Of a DNA stretch of 64,000 nucleotides, positions 35,346-44,972 are shown piece by piece. The position numbers were made by a program, and so were the translations under genes. The notes beneath the pieces were generated by a model. That model saw nothing but the letters and a program-made list of their open reading frames with translations, had not been told where the DNA came from and did not search any database. How positions within the stretch are numbered: position 1 is the stretch's first letter; every line of letters begins with the position of its first letter. Origin of the DNA: Litorilituus lipolyticus (lineage in GTDB: Bacteria; Pseudomonadota; Gammaproteobacteria; Enterobacterales; Alteromonadaceae); the NCBI RefSeq assembly GCF_006439335.1, contig NZ_SAWY01000019.1, positions 1 through 64,000 of the forward strand. Reading direction: 5' to 3'.

Positions 35346-37637
35346 TTATGCCCTTGTATTCAATAAGGGGCTTGATACTGCTAAATTATTATAACACTGA
35401 TGGTCTGTCACTAAGATGAGAACATCTGCCCAACTATCAAGTTGCCCGATACTATCAGCTTTTGTACAGCGCCAGCTTTCAACAAAAGGATCATGATAGT
35501 TAACCTCAACACCTGCCTCAATAAAGTGGGCTAAAATATCTTCCGCTGGAGATTCTCTACAGTCATCCACATTTGCTTTATAAGCAACACCTAAGATACC
35601 TACCTTTTTACCTTGTATATCATCTAAAGAGTACGCAGCTTTTAATAAACTAAGCGTTTGTTCTGCAACGATACTCGGTCGTTTATCATTTATAGTTCGG
35701 GCTAATCGAACAAACTCACCTGCTTGAGTATTTTCCACTAGAAACCAAGGGTCAATAGGAATACAGTGCCCACCAACACCTGGTCCTGGTGTAAGTACAT
35801 TAACTCTTGGGTGTCTATTTGCGAGTCTTATGACTTCATACACATCAACGTTTAATTCTTGGCAAATTTGCGCTAATTCATTAGCAAAGGCAATGCCCAC
35901 ATCACGTGAAGTATTCTCCACTAATTTAATACATTCTGCCGTCGTTAAATCCGTTAGGAACACTTCACCTTTTACGAAGCTTTGATAAATGCTTTTAACC
36001 TTTTGCTGTGCAACTTCACTACTTGCACCAATAATACGATCATTATGCACTAGCTCATATAATGTTTGCCCTGGAATGGCTCGCTCCGGACAATGCACAA
36101 CATCAACGCTAACACCTGCCGCTTTGAAACGCTCTTCAACAGCTAAGCTAGTTTGTGGCGAAATAGTTGACTCTACAATTACCGTTTGGCCGTCTTGAGC
36201 GACTTTAGCAATAGCATCAACGGCACTAAAGACAAAGCTTCGATCACAACTACTACCTTTATGTGGTGTTGGCACAGCAACTAAATAGGTTTCACTAGAG
36301 GGAATATCTGTACTGGCTTTTAAATAACCTTGAGAGACAACTTTTGAAATAAGCTCAGGTAAACCGGCTTCATCAAAAGGGCATTCTGCAGCGTTAATTG
36401 AGGCGACTTTTTCTTCATTTAAATCAACACCTGTGACACTGTAACCCGCTTCAGCAAGAAGGCTAGCAATAGGTAATCCCATATAGCCCATGCCTACAAC
36501 GGTAATACTTTCATGCCTTGAAATGATTTCTTGTTCAAGTGTATTTGGTGTTGAGTTGGTAATAATATCAAGAATTAATTCAGCAACATGACCATCACCG
36601 AAAGGGTTATGCCAAGAAAGAGCTTCACCATTCGTTGCCATAAGCCATTTATCTGCTGCAGCAAGGGCTTTATCAGCATCTCGGCCTACTAAAACATTAG
36701 CACCCACTTCTATTGACTCTGGTCGCTCAGTATTTTCACGCAGTGTAATACAAGGCACTCCGAGTAAACAGGCTTCTTCTTGAATACCACCAGAGTCAGT
36801 TAAAATAAGCTGAGCATGCTTTTGTAGTTGAATAAAATCTAAATAACCAACCGGGGGGGTAAGTTTCAGGTACTCAGGTAACTCAATATTAAACTCTTTT
36901 AATTTTGCCTGTGTTCTCGGGTGAATAGGCCAAACTATAGTTTGACTGTACTTTGCATGCAGCTTGTCAAATAAAGCTAATAATTCAAGTAAATTTGCTG
37001 GCACATCGACATTTGATGCCCGATGAGCTGTTACTAAAAAGAATTCCCCTGCATTTATCGCAAGGTCTTGCAAAATAGTACTGGTATTCGCAGAGATATC
37101 AAGGTGCTGAAATAACGAATCAGATACCGTGTTGCCCACGGTAAATATTTTATCGTTTTCAATGCCTTCTTTAGCCAAAATAGCGTGTTGATTCGGACCT
37201 ACCGCAAAAAGGTATTCACTCATATGATCCGTTAAGATACGGTTAGTTTCCTCTGGCATAGTACGATCATAGCTACGCAAGCCCGCTTCAATATGGCCGA
37301 CTTTTATATCGAGTTTTGACGCCGCTAATGCGCCTGCAAGTACGGTATTAGTATCACCTTGCACCAGCACCACATCAGGCTTTTCATCTAGTAGAATGGG
37401 TTCCATTTCAATTAAAATGTTACCCGTTTGATTACTATGTAAACCAGAGCCGACACCAAGGTTATAATCGGGAGCTGGTAGCTCTAACTCTTTAAAGAAA
37501 ATGCTATCCATTTCTTGAGAATAATGCTGATTAGAATGGATAATAAAGTGAGCGATACCACGCTTTTTACATTCACGTATAACGGGCGCCATTTTGATTA
37601 TTTCTGGACGAGTGCCAACGATAATCCCTATTTTCAT
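35346..37637 (-). CDS. fused UDP-GlcNAc 2-epimerase / UDP-ManNAc dehydrogenase
   Basis: A 763-residue single frame joining two enzymes usually made separately as WecB and WecC. Residues 1 to about 370 are the epimerase, with GTRPEIIKMAPVI (8-20), the HIEAGLRSYDR block and SGGIQEEACLLGVP. Residues about 378-763 are the NAD-dependent dehydrogenase, with the Rossmann site GMGYMGLPIA, NELAQICQELNVD and the catalytic-Cys block GPGVGGHCIPIDPW. Together they would convert UDP-GlcNAc to UDP-ManNAcA, a sugar donor for capsule, O-antigen or exopolysaccharide. The gene lies in the exosortase-linked polysaccharide locus, 118 bases after the hydrolase 1 gene. A short linker (about 365-378) joins the domains and all key motifs are intact. 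Confidence 0.93.
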   Translation of the reverse strand: MKIGIIVGTRPEIIKMAPVIRECKKRGIAHFIIHSNQHYSQEMDSIFFKELELPAPDYNLGVGSGLHSNQTGNILIEMEPILLDEKPDVVLVQGDTNTVLAGALAASKLDIKVGHIEAGLRSYDRTMPEETNRILTDHMSEYLFAVGPNQHAILAKEGIENDKIFTVGNTVSDSLFQHLDISANTSTILQDLAINAGEFFLVTAHRASNVDVPANLLELLALFDKLHAKYSQTIVWPIHPRTQAKLKEFNIELPEYLKLTPPVGYLDFIQLQKHAQLILTDSGGIQEEACLLGVPCITLRENTERPESIEVGANVLVGRDADKALAAADKWLMATNGEALSWHNPFGDGHVAELILDIITNSTPNTLEQEIISRHESITVVGMGYMGLPIASLLAEAGYSVTGVDLNEEKVASINAAECPFDEAGLPELISKVVSQGYLKASTDIPSSETYLVAVPTPHKGSSCDRSFVFSAVDAIAKVAQDGQTVIVESTISPQTSLAVEERFKAAGVSVDVVHCPERAIPGQTLYELVHNDRIIGASSEVAQQKVKSIYQSFVKGEVFLTDLTTAECIKLVENTSRDVGIAFANELAQICQELNVDVYEVIRLANRHPRVNVLTPGPGVGGHCIPIDPWFLVENTQAGEFVRLARTINDKRPSIVAEQTLSLLKAAYSLDDIQGKKVGILGVAYKANVDDCRESPAEDILAHFIEAGVEVNYHDPFVESWRCTKADSIGQLDSWADVLILVTDHQCYNNLAVSSPLLNTRA

Positions 37638-37755
37638 TTCGAGTCCTTAATGTAACTGTCTGCAATATGTAATTTGTTTATTCACTGCCCAATATTGTAA
37701 AACAATTTCAGCCAGAAGTAAGTGCGATCAAAACTTTAATTATTTCTGCTGATTA

Positions 37756-38586
37756 TTATTCTATTAGCTCCAAGGTTAGTTTGAGAAGTTTTTCCTTGCA
37801 AGCAGCATCTGAAAACGTATGGTCAGCCAAAGCCACCGTTTTAATCGGGTTTAATGATTGTAATATTAACTGTTGCCACTGCTTATTATTCTCTACTAAT
37901 ACGTTAAACTCATCAGCAGTTAAATCATTACCACTTAAGATTATTAAGCTTTCTCCTTTAAATTGCGCCAAGCCTTGGTACATTGCTTCAATAAAAGGAG
38001 TTCTATGTTCAGCTGCTGTTGAATTGCTTAAACGCTTATTTTCTAGTAGCTCTTTTAAACTGTTAATAAAATTAACTTTTCCGTTAAATAGTTTTTTCCA
38101 AAAACTTCGATTAAAAATACGCTTAGTGTAGTATGATTTCAAATAAACTCGGGCTTGTGTTGAGGCTTGTCTTACCCATGGGTTTACTAGAATAAGGTTA
38201 TTGACCTTATCATGTTCGAATTCATTAAGATAAAGCAATATAGCTGAGGCCGCATCACATAACCCCCACAAGGTAATATGCTTTACGTGTGGCTGTAGTT
38301 GCTCAAAGGTATTTATGGCATCATTTATATCATATTGAATATGTTCAAAATCTGCTATTTCTCCCTCACTATCACCAGCACCTGAATAGTCAAATCGAAA
38401 CACTGCAATACCTTGTACAGCTAATGCTCGAGCAATATAAACGAATAACCGATGACTGCCTACTCTGGTTTGAGGGCCACCAACCACAATAACTACACCG
38501 TTATTGCTCTTTTGTACTGTTTGATGCAATACACCAACCAACTGTTTACCTTGGCTTTGAAAAACAACACCACGCTCAAGCATCAT
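37756..38586 (-). CDS. exosortase A system-associated hydrolase 1
   Basis: A 276-residue alpha/beta hydrolase. The N-terminus VFQSQGKQLVGVLHQ is followed by VVIVVGGPQTRVGSHR, the hallmark of this subfamily. Next come FRFDYSGAGDSEG (near 77-89) and LWGLCDAASA (near 119), where the nucleophile elbow has Cys in place of the common Ser (G-x-C-x-A). A late His in LADHTF completes the likely triad. This type is tied to PEP-CTERM/exosortase A loci. It overlaps the hydrolase 2 gene by 11 bases, showing tight coupling. The substrate is unknown, and an acyl-thioester on the adjacent carrier protein is possible. Confidence 0.85.
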   Translation of the reverse strand: MMLERGVVFQSQGKQLVGVLHQTVQKSNNGVVIVVGGPQTRVGSHRLFVYIARALAVQGIAVFRFDYSGAGDSEGEIADFEHIQYDINDAINTFEQLQPHVKHITLWGLCDAASAILLYLNEFEHDKVNNLILVNPWVRQASTQARVYLKSYYTKRIFNRSFWKKLFNGKVNFINSLKELLENKRLSNSTAAEHRTPFIEAMYQGLAQFKGESLIILSGNDLTADEFNVLVENNKQWQQLILQSLNPIKTVALADHTFSDAACKEKLLKLTLELIE

Positions 38587-39541
38587 GCGTTCCTGAATTT
38601 TCTTGTGATATAGACTTGACTATCGGCTTAACTATCGAATTTTCTGCTTGCTGTATTGATGGGATATGCTCTTGATTCATGCCTTGCCCATTTAAATAAG
38701 TACTTTCAAGCTGCCCATGAAATATTTGCTTAGTTTCTGCTAATAATTGAGGCGAATTAATCAATTCTGTCGCTTGCCAAAATTTACCTTCATTAATAGT
38801 ATAAAACTTAATCTTTGTTGAGAAAACCTGCTGACATTGCGACAATTGCTTTGCTCGTGCACTAGAAATGTCTTGCTCCGCACTTAACCATTCAAACCAA
38901 TGACAGACACTTTGATACAAAGTCTGTTGTCCTTCAAGATGATCAATAGTGATATTTTGTTTTACTAATTGCTGTAGTAAGGTATTAGGTATCTCGTAAC
39001 CTGCAATGACTGTCACCTCTTGGCTATCGACTTTTTGTTTATCTCCTTGAGGATTAACAACACTTTTCGCGACGGCTGTATCATTATCCATATCAGCAGC
39101 TAATGCTATGCGCTTTAATTGACGGACAAAACGTGCACCATTTAACTCAACTTGCCAACATTGAACATAATCAACCTCATTAATGATATCTGCGCACAAG
39201 AGTAATCCAGCGGATAAACTCACTGACAAAGTAACAGGCAGAGAAGTATGCTGTTTCAGTGCTCTTAACTGATTAATGATATCTTGTTGCCATATCCGTA
39301 AGTCACTTTGGCGTAAATCACCTTCACTATCTCCTGTACCAAAATGATCATAGACAACACTATGATAGCCCAAATTATAGGCTTGATTAGCAACTTTAGT
39401 AATCATATGACGTGTTAGATTTGCTTCTTCAAATAGCGGCGCTACAAATAAAATATGACCATGAATTTCCTCAGGCGTTCTTATTAGACGAAATAACTTT
39501 CCTTGTTCACCTTGATAAAACTCAGCCGCTAAAGTAATCAT
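38576..39541 (-). CDS. exosortase A system-associated hydrolase 2
   Basis: A 321-residue alpha/beta hydrolase-like protein. GKLFRLIRTPEEIHGHILFVAPLFEE (near 14-38) and the block VVYDHFGTGDSEGDLRQ (near 60-76) are characteristic of the second hydrolase in exosortase A loci. The nucleophile elbow region reads LSVSLSAGLLL. The C-terminal third is Gln-rich and divergent, with an unusual tail (SIQQAENSIVKPIVKSISQ). It starts 3 bases after the acyl carrier protein gene and overlaps hydrolase 1 by 11 bases. The family name is from recall of locus-specific families. The reaction is unknown. Confidence 0.82.
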   Translation of the reverse strand: MITLAAEFYQGEQGKLFRLIRTPEEIHGHILFVAPLFEEANLTRHMITKVANQAYNLGYHSVVYDHFGTGDSEGDLRQSDLRIWQQDIINQLRALKQHTSLPVTLSVSLSAGLLLCADIINEVDYVQCWQVELNGARFVRQLKRIALAADMDNDTAVAKSVVNPQGDKQKVDSQEVTVIAGYEIPNTLLQQLVKQNITIDHLEGQQTLYQSVCHWFEWLSAEQDISSARAKQLSQCQQVFSTKIKFYTINEGKFWQATELINSPQLLAETKQIFHGQLESTYLNGQGMNQEHIPSIQQAENSIVKPIVKSISQENSGTHDA

Positions 39542-39544
39542 GTG

Positions 39545-39796
39545 TTATGATGCTCTTTCAGCAATTAACTTGGTTAATGTTGTCACGGTAGCAAAGTTTT
39601 CAGCATTGATATCTTCATCATCAATAACAACATCAAACCTGTCTTCTATTTCACCAATAATGGTTACGATTGCCATTGAATCAAATTCAGCAATTGCACC
39701 AACAAGTTCAGTTTCATCATGCCAAAAACTGGTGTCGTAATTAGGAATAACATCCTTTAATATTGCAATTACTTGCGTCATTACAGAGTCTGTCAT
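39545..39796 (-). CDS. acyl carrier protein of the exosortase A locus
   Basis: An 83-residue phosphopantetheine-carrier protein. The attachment Ser lies in the helix-II motif EFDSMAIVTIIGEIEDRF (Asp-Ser-Met). The acidic helical profile fits an ACP. It is not the fatty acid synthase AcpP, whose context would be fabD/fabG/fabF. Here it lies between a FemAB/GNAT-like gene (1-base overlap) and two hydrolases, as in exosortase A-associated clusters, so it probably carries an acyl or aminoacyl group for a locus-specific modification. Confidence 0.88.
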   Translation of the reverse strand: MTDSVMTQVIAILKDVIPNYDTSFWHDETELVGAIAEFDSMAIVTIIGEIEDRFDVVIDDEDINAENFATVTTLTKLIAERAS

Positions 39797-40908
39797 TAGC
39801 TACTTTCATTCCTTTTCAATTGAGTGTTCTTTGTTTTTATATTCTTAAGTCTTGCTAGCCAAATAGATAGCACACCTTTAATAAAGCCTAGTATATTGCG
39901 CTTATTATACACTTGCAGTGTTAAGCGTTTTTTCGTCAATTTTAGCCAGTCTCTTTTGTATGATTCATTACCCATACCAAACTCAATCACGTTTACCATA
40001 TCACGGTTTAATACATACTCTGACAATGCCAATGATAAAATAGAACCCACAGAAAACTGCTGAAAATCAGGATGATAAGCAAGCTTAAAAATGGAAGCCG
40101 TTGCTATTGTTTCATTGGCTTGAATAAACCAAATTTGTGCTGCCGCAGGTTTATCATTAACGTATAACACACCTAGTCTAAGTTGATTTTTAGCCAAGGC
40201 ACTACGACAAACTTGCTCAATAAAGTCATAACTATATTCATCAACTTTCCAGCTGGCTTGGTATATCGTCTTATAATCACGAAAAGCGCGTTCAAACAGC
40301 TCATTAGTAGTTACTATATCTATGGTATAAGGCGCATATTTTCTGAGTTTTTTGCTGCGTCTAGATAAGGTGTTTTTTAATTGGCTAGGTAACTGCGCAT
40401 AGTAATGTTCAAAAGATGACAGTTTATCTTGATAAATATTCTGATTTTGAGAAAACACTTTACTAAAATAGCTTTTAGATCTTTGCGTGATGAAAAAATT
40501 TGCCAACCCAGAGTCCTCCTCCATCGGCCCTATTTGTAGCGTTTGCCAAGAAGAAGATTGCAAAATATGAGTAATTAAATTGTTTAACGCATTTGTATGA
40601 CTCAACGCTTGATAGTAGGTTGAATAGCTTTGAGCAATAATAGTTGAGTAAAAGCTGCCAAGAGATTTTAGTGTTTTATTATGGGCTAAATGCATTAATG
40701 GCAAGGCAACAATAAGCTTTTCAACCTGAGATGAAGCCTCACTTTCTATCAAACAATGAACAATAACTTGTCCGCCATCTGGCACCATAAATTGAGCTGT
40801 CGCTTTTAGCCAAGCAAACGTCAATTCAAATTGGCTCACGCTCTGCAGCGACTCGCCATATAACCTATCAAACTCATCTATGCTGAGTTGGTGATAGCTA
40901 TAATTCAT
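39796..40908 (-). CDS. FemAB/GNAT-type acyl- or aminoacyltransferase
   Basis: About 370 residues from the ATG at 40908 (GAAG upstream). A GTG four codons earlier is an alternative. The C-terminal half shows an Acetyltransferase_6/GNAT-like fold: KLRKYAPYTIDIVTT, YKTIYQASWKVDEYSYDFIEQV, LRLGVLYVNDKPAAAQIWFI and the end VNVIEFGMGNESYKRDWL. This pattern is typical of cellulose-biosynthesis and FemAB-like proteins in exopolysaccharide loci. The stop overlaps the ACP start (TAATG), so the transferase may use a group delivered by that carrier. The precise acceptor is unknown. Confidence 0.78.
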   Translation of the reverse strand: MNYSYHQLSIDEFDRLYGESLQSVSQFELTFAWLKATAQFMVPDGGQVIVHCLIESEASSQVEKLIVALPLMHLAHNKTLKSLGSFYSTIIAQSYSTYYQALSHTNALNNLITHILQSSSWQTLQIGPMEEDSGLANFFITQRSKSYFSKVFSQNQNIYQDKLSSFEHYYAQLPSQLKNTLSRRSKKLRKYAPYTIDIVTTNELFERAFRDYKTIYQASWKVDEYSYDFIEQVCRSALAKNQLRLGVLYVNDKPAAAQIWFIQANETIATASIFKLAYHPDFQQFSVGSILSLALSEYVLNRDMVNVIEFGMGNESYKRDWLKLTKKRLTLQVYNKRNILGFIKGVLSIWLARLKNIKTKNTQLKRNESS

Positions 40909-40947
40909 ATTGCACTTCACTGTGTCTAATCATAGCTTTTACGCTTC

Positions 40948-42357
40948 CTAAGCTGGTTCGCCACTCAATTCATCGGCAAGTAATAAAGAGAGTATTTGCT
41001 GGGTTTTCTCTTTCATTAAGTTAGTATCGGCCTTCGATTCAACATTCAATCTGACCACGGGCTCCGTATTACTCGAACGCAAGTTAAAGCGCCATGTGGC
41101 AAACTCCATACTAATGCCATCAGTATTATCAATCACTTGCGCTTCTTGCTCATAAAAATCAAAAACTTTTTGAATCGCCTTTTTAGGATCGGCGATCTTA
41201 TTATTAATTTCCCCTGATGATGGGTAAGCGGCAATGCGTTGGGCTACTAACTGAGATAACGGTTGCTTGCGCAAACAGACTAGTTCGGCAATAAGCAACC
41301 ACGGGATCATGCCGCTATCGCAATAAAAGAAGTCTTTAAAATAATGATGGGCACTCATCTCTCCGCCATAAACCGCATCTTCAGATCTCATACGCTCTTT
41401 AATAAAAGCATGACCTGTTTTACTTTGTATGGCCTGCCCACCTGATTGCTGAACAATATCAATAGTATTCCAAGTGAGACGTGGATCATGAATAACTTTA
41501 GCACCCGCATGTTTAGCTAAAAAGTTTTCCGCGAGTAAGCCAACAATATAGTAACCTTCAATAAATTGTCCCTGCTCATCAAACAAGAAACAACGATCAA
41601 AATCTCCATCCCAAGCAATGCCCATATCCGCATTATGTGCAAGCACTGCTTCACTCGTTGCCGAACGATTTTCAACTAATAAAGGATTTGGAATTCCGTT
41701 AGGGAAATTACCGTCTGGCTCATGGTGAATTTTTATAAATTCAACAGGCAGCTTCAACTGTTGAAATGCTTGCTCAATAGCATCAAGTGCAGGACCTGCT
41801 GCACCATTACCGGCATTAACCACTAACTTTAATGGTTTTTCACGACCTAGCACCAAGTTGTTTACATCAATATAGCTTAACAAGTGCTCAGTATAGTCAG
41901 CACTAATATCATGGCTGGATAATTGCCCTACCTGCTTTACATCATCAAATTTATTGCTCTCAGCTAAAGCTTGGATATCAAATAAACCAGTGTCACCACT
42001 GATAGGCTTCGAATGCTCTCGTACTAACTTCATGCCATTGTAATCAATAGGGTTATGACTTGCAGTTACCACGATACCACCATCACAGCTAAGGTGACTG
42101 GTAGCAAAGTAAATGTGCTCAGTGCCTGCCAAGCCTAGATCAATAACATCAGTACCACCTGCCATTAAGCCATTGGCGAGAGACGTTTTTAACTCTTTAC
42201 TGGTTAAACGAATATCGCCACCAACCACTACTTTCTTAGCCTTAGTGTGTTGTGCAAATGCTCGGCCAATTCGATAAGCAACGTCAGTATTAAGCTCGTC
42301 ACCAAGCTTGCCACGAATATCGTAAGCTTTAAAACAGGTTATTTTTGATGAGGTCAT
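40948..42357 (-). CDS. phosphomannomutase / phosphoglucomutase (ManB/CpsG type)
   Basis: About 469 residues from the ATG at 42357 (AGGG 6 bases upstream). An ATG two codons earlier abuts that site. Alpha-D-phosphohexomutase features are intact in order: [10 protein letters not shown] (near 12), the catalytic phosphoserine loop [14 protein letters not shown] (near 98), the metal-binding loop DGDFDRCF (near 245), the sugar-specificity loop [10 protein letters not shown] (near 325) and the phosphate-binding [14 protein letters not shown] at the C-terminus. It interconverts hexose 6- and 1-phosphates for GDP-mannose or UDP-sugar supply, consistent with the polysaccharide locus downstream. It follows ubiK by about 20 bases. 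Confidence 0.93.
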   Translation of the reverse strand: MTSSKITCFKAYDIRGKLGDELNTDVAYRIGRAFAQHTKAKKVVVGGDIRLTSKELKTSLANGLMAGGTDVIDLGLAGTEHIYFATSHLSCDGGIVVTASHNPIDYNGMKLVREHSKPISGDTGLFDIQALAESNKFDDVKQVGQLSSHDISADYTEHLLSYIDVNNLVLGREKPLKLVVNAGNGAAGPALDAIEQAFQQLKLPVEFIKIHHEPDGNFPNGIPNPLLVENRSATSEAVLAHNADMGIAWDGDFDRCFLFDEQGQFIEGYYIVGLLAENFLAKHAGAKVIHDPRLTWNTIDIVQQSGGQAIQSKTGHAFIKERMRSEDAVYGGEMSAHHYFKDFFYCDSGMIPWLLIAELVCLRKQPLSQLVAQRIAAYPSSGEINNKIADPKKAIQKVFDFYEQEAQVIDNTDGISMEFATWRFNLRSSNTEPVVRLNVESKADTNLMKEKTQQILSLLLADELSGEPA

Positions 42358-42378
42358 GTTCATCCCTAAAGAGTAATA

Positions 42379-42627
42379 TTATTTACTGATTTTTTCTTCA
42401 AGTTCAGCTATTTTTGCTTCCATTTCAGCTAGTTTAGCGCGTGTCTTAATTAACACTTGTGTCTGAACATCAAATTCTTCACGTGTTACAACATCTAACT
42501 GAGACAATTTTCTTTGCAAAACCGTTTTGGTTTTATCTTCAATGTCATTGGCAACATTCTTCAAACTTGGCGGAATGGCATCAGTAACCTGTTTAGCGAT
42601 TTCTTCAATTTTTTTAGCGTTTATCAT
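42379..42627 (-). CDS. ubiK: ubiquinone biosynthesis accessory factor UbiK
   Basis: An 82-residue helical protein of the BMFP (YqiC) family. It has an amphipathic N-terminal helix (KIEEIAKQVTDAIPPSLKN), a central VTREEFDVQTQVLIKTRAKL block and a C-terminal trimeric coiled coil (LAEMEAKIAELEEKIS). UbiK partners UbiJ in organising the soluble Ubi complex for aerobic ubiquinone synthesis. UbiJ is encoded in this window at 50207. The gene is divergent from rep and is the first gene of the minus-strand run. Confidence 0.93.
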   Translation of the reverse strand: MINAKKIEEIAKQVTDAIPPSLKNVANDIEDKTKTVLQRKLSQLDVVTREEFDVQTQVLIKTRAKLAEMEAKIAELEEKISK

Positions 42628-42738
42628 ATTCGACTCTTGGCTATTTTCAATTTGCTTTATTGTAACGGTTTTGTCGGCGACTAAAAACAGGTAAAATTCC
42701 CACCGTTAAAAATTTGCACTAAACAAGCCTGAGAATTA

Positions 42739-44751
42739 ATGAAACTTAACCCCGGACAAAATGAAGCTGTTAAATATGTAAGTGGCCCATGCCTAGTACT
42801 TGCCGGTGCTGGTAGTGGTAAAACCGGCGTTATTTGTCAAAAAATAGCTTACCTTATTCAAAAGTGTGACTACAAGGCACGTAATATTGCTGCGGTAACT
42901 TTTACCAATAAAGCAGCGAAAGAAATGAAAGAACGTGTGTCCAAAATGCTAGGTCGAGATTTAACACGTGGCTTAACGGTTTCAACCTTTCACTCTTTAG
43001 GCTTAGATATTGTCCGCAAAGAAATTAAAACCTTAGGATACAAGCCTGGTTTTACTTTGTTTGATGATCAAGACACCTTAGCCCTGTTGAAAGAATTAAC
43101 CATCGATGAGCTTGACGGTGACAAAGATTTACTCAGTAAATTACAAAGTATGATCTCCAATTGGAAAAACGACTTATGGTTACCTGAGCAAGCGCTGAAG
43201 CAAAGTAGTGATGCTGATACACATGAATATGCTGAATTTTATCAGCGCTATCACCAACATATGAAAGCATATAATGCTTTAGACTTTGATGATTTAATTT
43301 TAATACCAACGTTATTATTGAAAAATCACGCTGAAGTAAGACAACGTTGGCAAAATAAAATTCGTTACCTTTTAGTGGACGAATATCAAGATACTAATGC
43401 CAGTCAATATGAGCTGGTAAGATTAATTACCGGTGAACGAGCAAGGCTGACAGTGGTTGGTGATGACGATCAATCCATCTATTCATGGCGTGGTGCCAAA
43501 CCTGAAAACTTAGTTTTGCTAGGCAAAGACTTCCCACAATTAAAGCTCATTAAACTTGAGCAAAACTATCGCTCAAGTGGTCGCATTTTAAAGTGCGCTA
43601 ATATTCTCATTGCCAATAACCCACATGTTTATGATAAATCACTTTTTAGTGAATTAGCATACGGCCCAGAGCTACGCGTTGTTCAAGCTAAAAATGAAGA
43701 ACATGAAATAGAACGTGTCATTGGTGAACTTATTGGTCATCGCTTTATGAACAAAAGCCAGTATCGTGAATATGCTATTCTATATCGAGGTAATCACCAG
43801 TCACGCTTACTTGAAAAAGCCTTAATGACTAACCGCATCCCTTATAAAATTAGTGGCGGCACCTCTTTTTTCTCTCGAGCTGAAATTAAAGATGTTATGG
43901 CCTATCTACGCGTTCTGGTTAATCCCGATGATGACAATGCATTTTTACGTATTGTCAATGTACCTAAACGTGAGTTAGGGCCTGCAACTTTAGAAAAGTT
44001 AGGTAACTATGCCAATTTACGTCAAATTAGTATGTTTGCCGCAAGTTTTGAGTTGGGTCTAGAGCAGCATTTAACAGGCCGCGGCTTACACAAACTACAA
44101 GCGTTTACCGCATGGCTGGTTGAAACTGGTGATAACGCACAACGAGGCGATACCGCGGCAGTTTTACGCTCTATGATCCGTGAAATAAATTACGAAGATT
44201 ATCTCTACGATACATCGCCCAGCGCAAAAGCTGCAGAGATGCGCATGAAAAATATTACCGAATTGTTTAGTTGGGTAACACAAATGCTTGAAGGTGGTGA
44301 TGACGAACCACCGATGACACTACCTGAAATTGTCACTCGCTTAACCTTACGCGACATGATGGAGCGTAATGAAGAAGAAGACAACAGCGATCAGGTTCAA
44401 TTAATGACTCTACATGCATCAAAAGGTCTTGAATTTCCTTATGTATTTCTTATTGGTATGGAAGAGGGGTTACTTCCACACCAAACCAGTATTGATGAAG
44501 GTGGTGTCGAAGAAGAAAGACGTCTTGCTTATGTGGGTATAACTCGTGCCCAGCGCGAATTAATTTTTACTTACGCGCGCGAAAGGCGTCAATTTGGTGA
44601 AGTTATGCGTACAGAAGCGAGTCGTTTCTTACATGAATTACCTCAAGATGATTTAAACTGGGAACTTGGGCAAGTTAAGAAAACTGAAGCCCATAAAGAA
44701 CAATCGAATAAACAAGGTGTAGCAAATCTAAGAGCACTGTTTAAAAAATAG
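42739..44751 (+). CDS. rep: ATP-dependent DNA helicase Rep
   Basis: A 670-residue superfamily 1A 3'-5' helicase that helps replication forks pass protein barriers. Motif I is GAGSGKT (near 24), motif Ia [14 protein letters not shown], motif II DEYQDTN (near 214), motif [16 protein letters not shown] (near 242), motif IV with QNYRSS (near 275), motif [13 protein letters not shown] (near 555) and motif VI VGITRA (near 605). The length matches E. coli Rep (673) better than UvrD (720). The gene is alone and divergent from ubiK. Confidence 0.96.
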   Translation: MKLNPGQNEAVKYVSGPCLVLAGAGSGKTGVICQKIAYLIQKCDYKARNIAAVTFTNKAAKEMKERVSKMLGRDLTRGLTVSTFHSLGLDIVRKEIKTLGYKPGFTLFDDQDTLALLKELTIDELDGDKDLLSKLQSMISNWKNDLWLPEQALKQSSDADTHEYAEFYQRYHQHMKAYNALDFDDLILIPTLLLKNHAEVRQRWQNKIRYLLVDEYQDTNASQYELVRLITGERARLTVVGDDDQSIYSWRGAKPENLVLLGKDFPQLKLIKLEQNYRSSGRILKCANILIANNPHVYDKSLFSELAYGPELRVVQAKNEEHEIERVIGELIGHRFMNKSQYREYAILYRGNHQSRLLEKALMTNRIPYKISGGTSFFSRAEIKDVMAYLRVLVNPDDDNAFLRIVNVPKRELGPATLEKLGNYANLRQISMFAASFELGLEQHLTGRGLHKLQAFTAWLVETGDNAQRGDTAAVLRSMIREINYEDYLYDTSPSAKAAEMRMKNITELFSWVTQMLEGGDDEPPMTLPEIVTRLTLRDMMERNEEEDNSDQVQLMTLHASKGLEFPYVFLIGMEEGLLPHQTSIDEGGVEEERRLAYVGITRAQRELIFTYARERRQFGEVMRTEASRFLHELPQDDLNWELGQVKKTEAHKEQSNKQGVANLRALFKK

Positions 44752-44972
44752 CACTACATATTACCTATAGTAACTTTTATCTGATCAAACAATTTTGGCT
44801 ATTAGTTTATATTTCATCCGACAGATTGCTGTGAGCTCAAGCATACCATCCCATAATCAACTTTAACGGCAGTAATGTGCGAATTACAAACCTTTGAACT
44901 AGTTTGCTAATTCTGCACATTTAACTTTTGTGAGCTAATATTGTGTAAAACGATTTATAACAGGCGTTGTAC

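Noticed and set aside
32512-42627. Search for an exosortase (xrtA) gene
   Set aside because: No multi-pass membrane protein with the Cys/Arg/His exosortase motifs is encoded in this locus or elsewhere in the window.
44752-44972. Possible small gene between rep and the membrane protein gene
   Set aside because: No frame with a start and ribosome site is present. The interval is treated as promoter and spacer.
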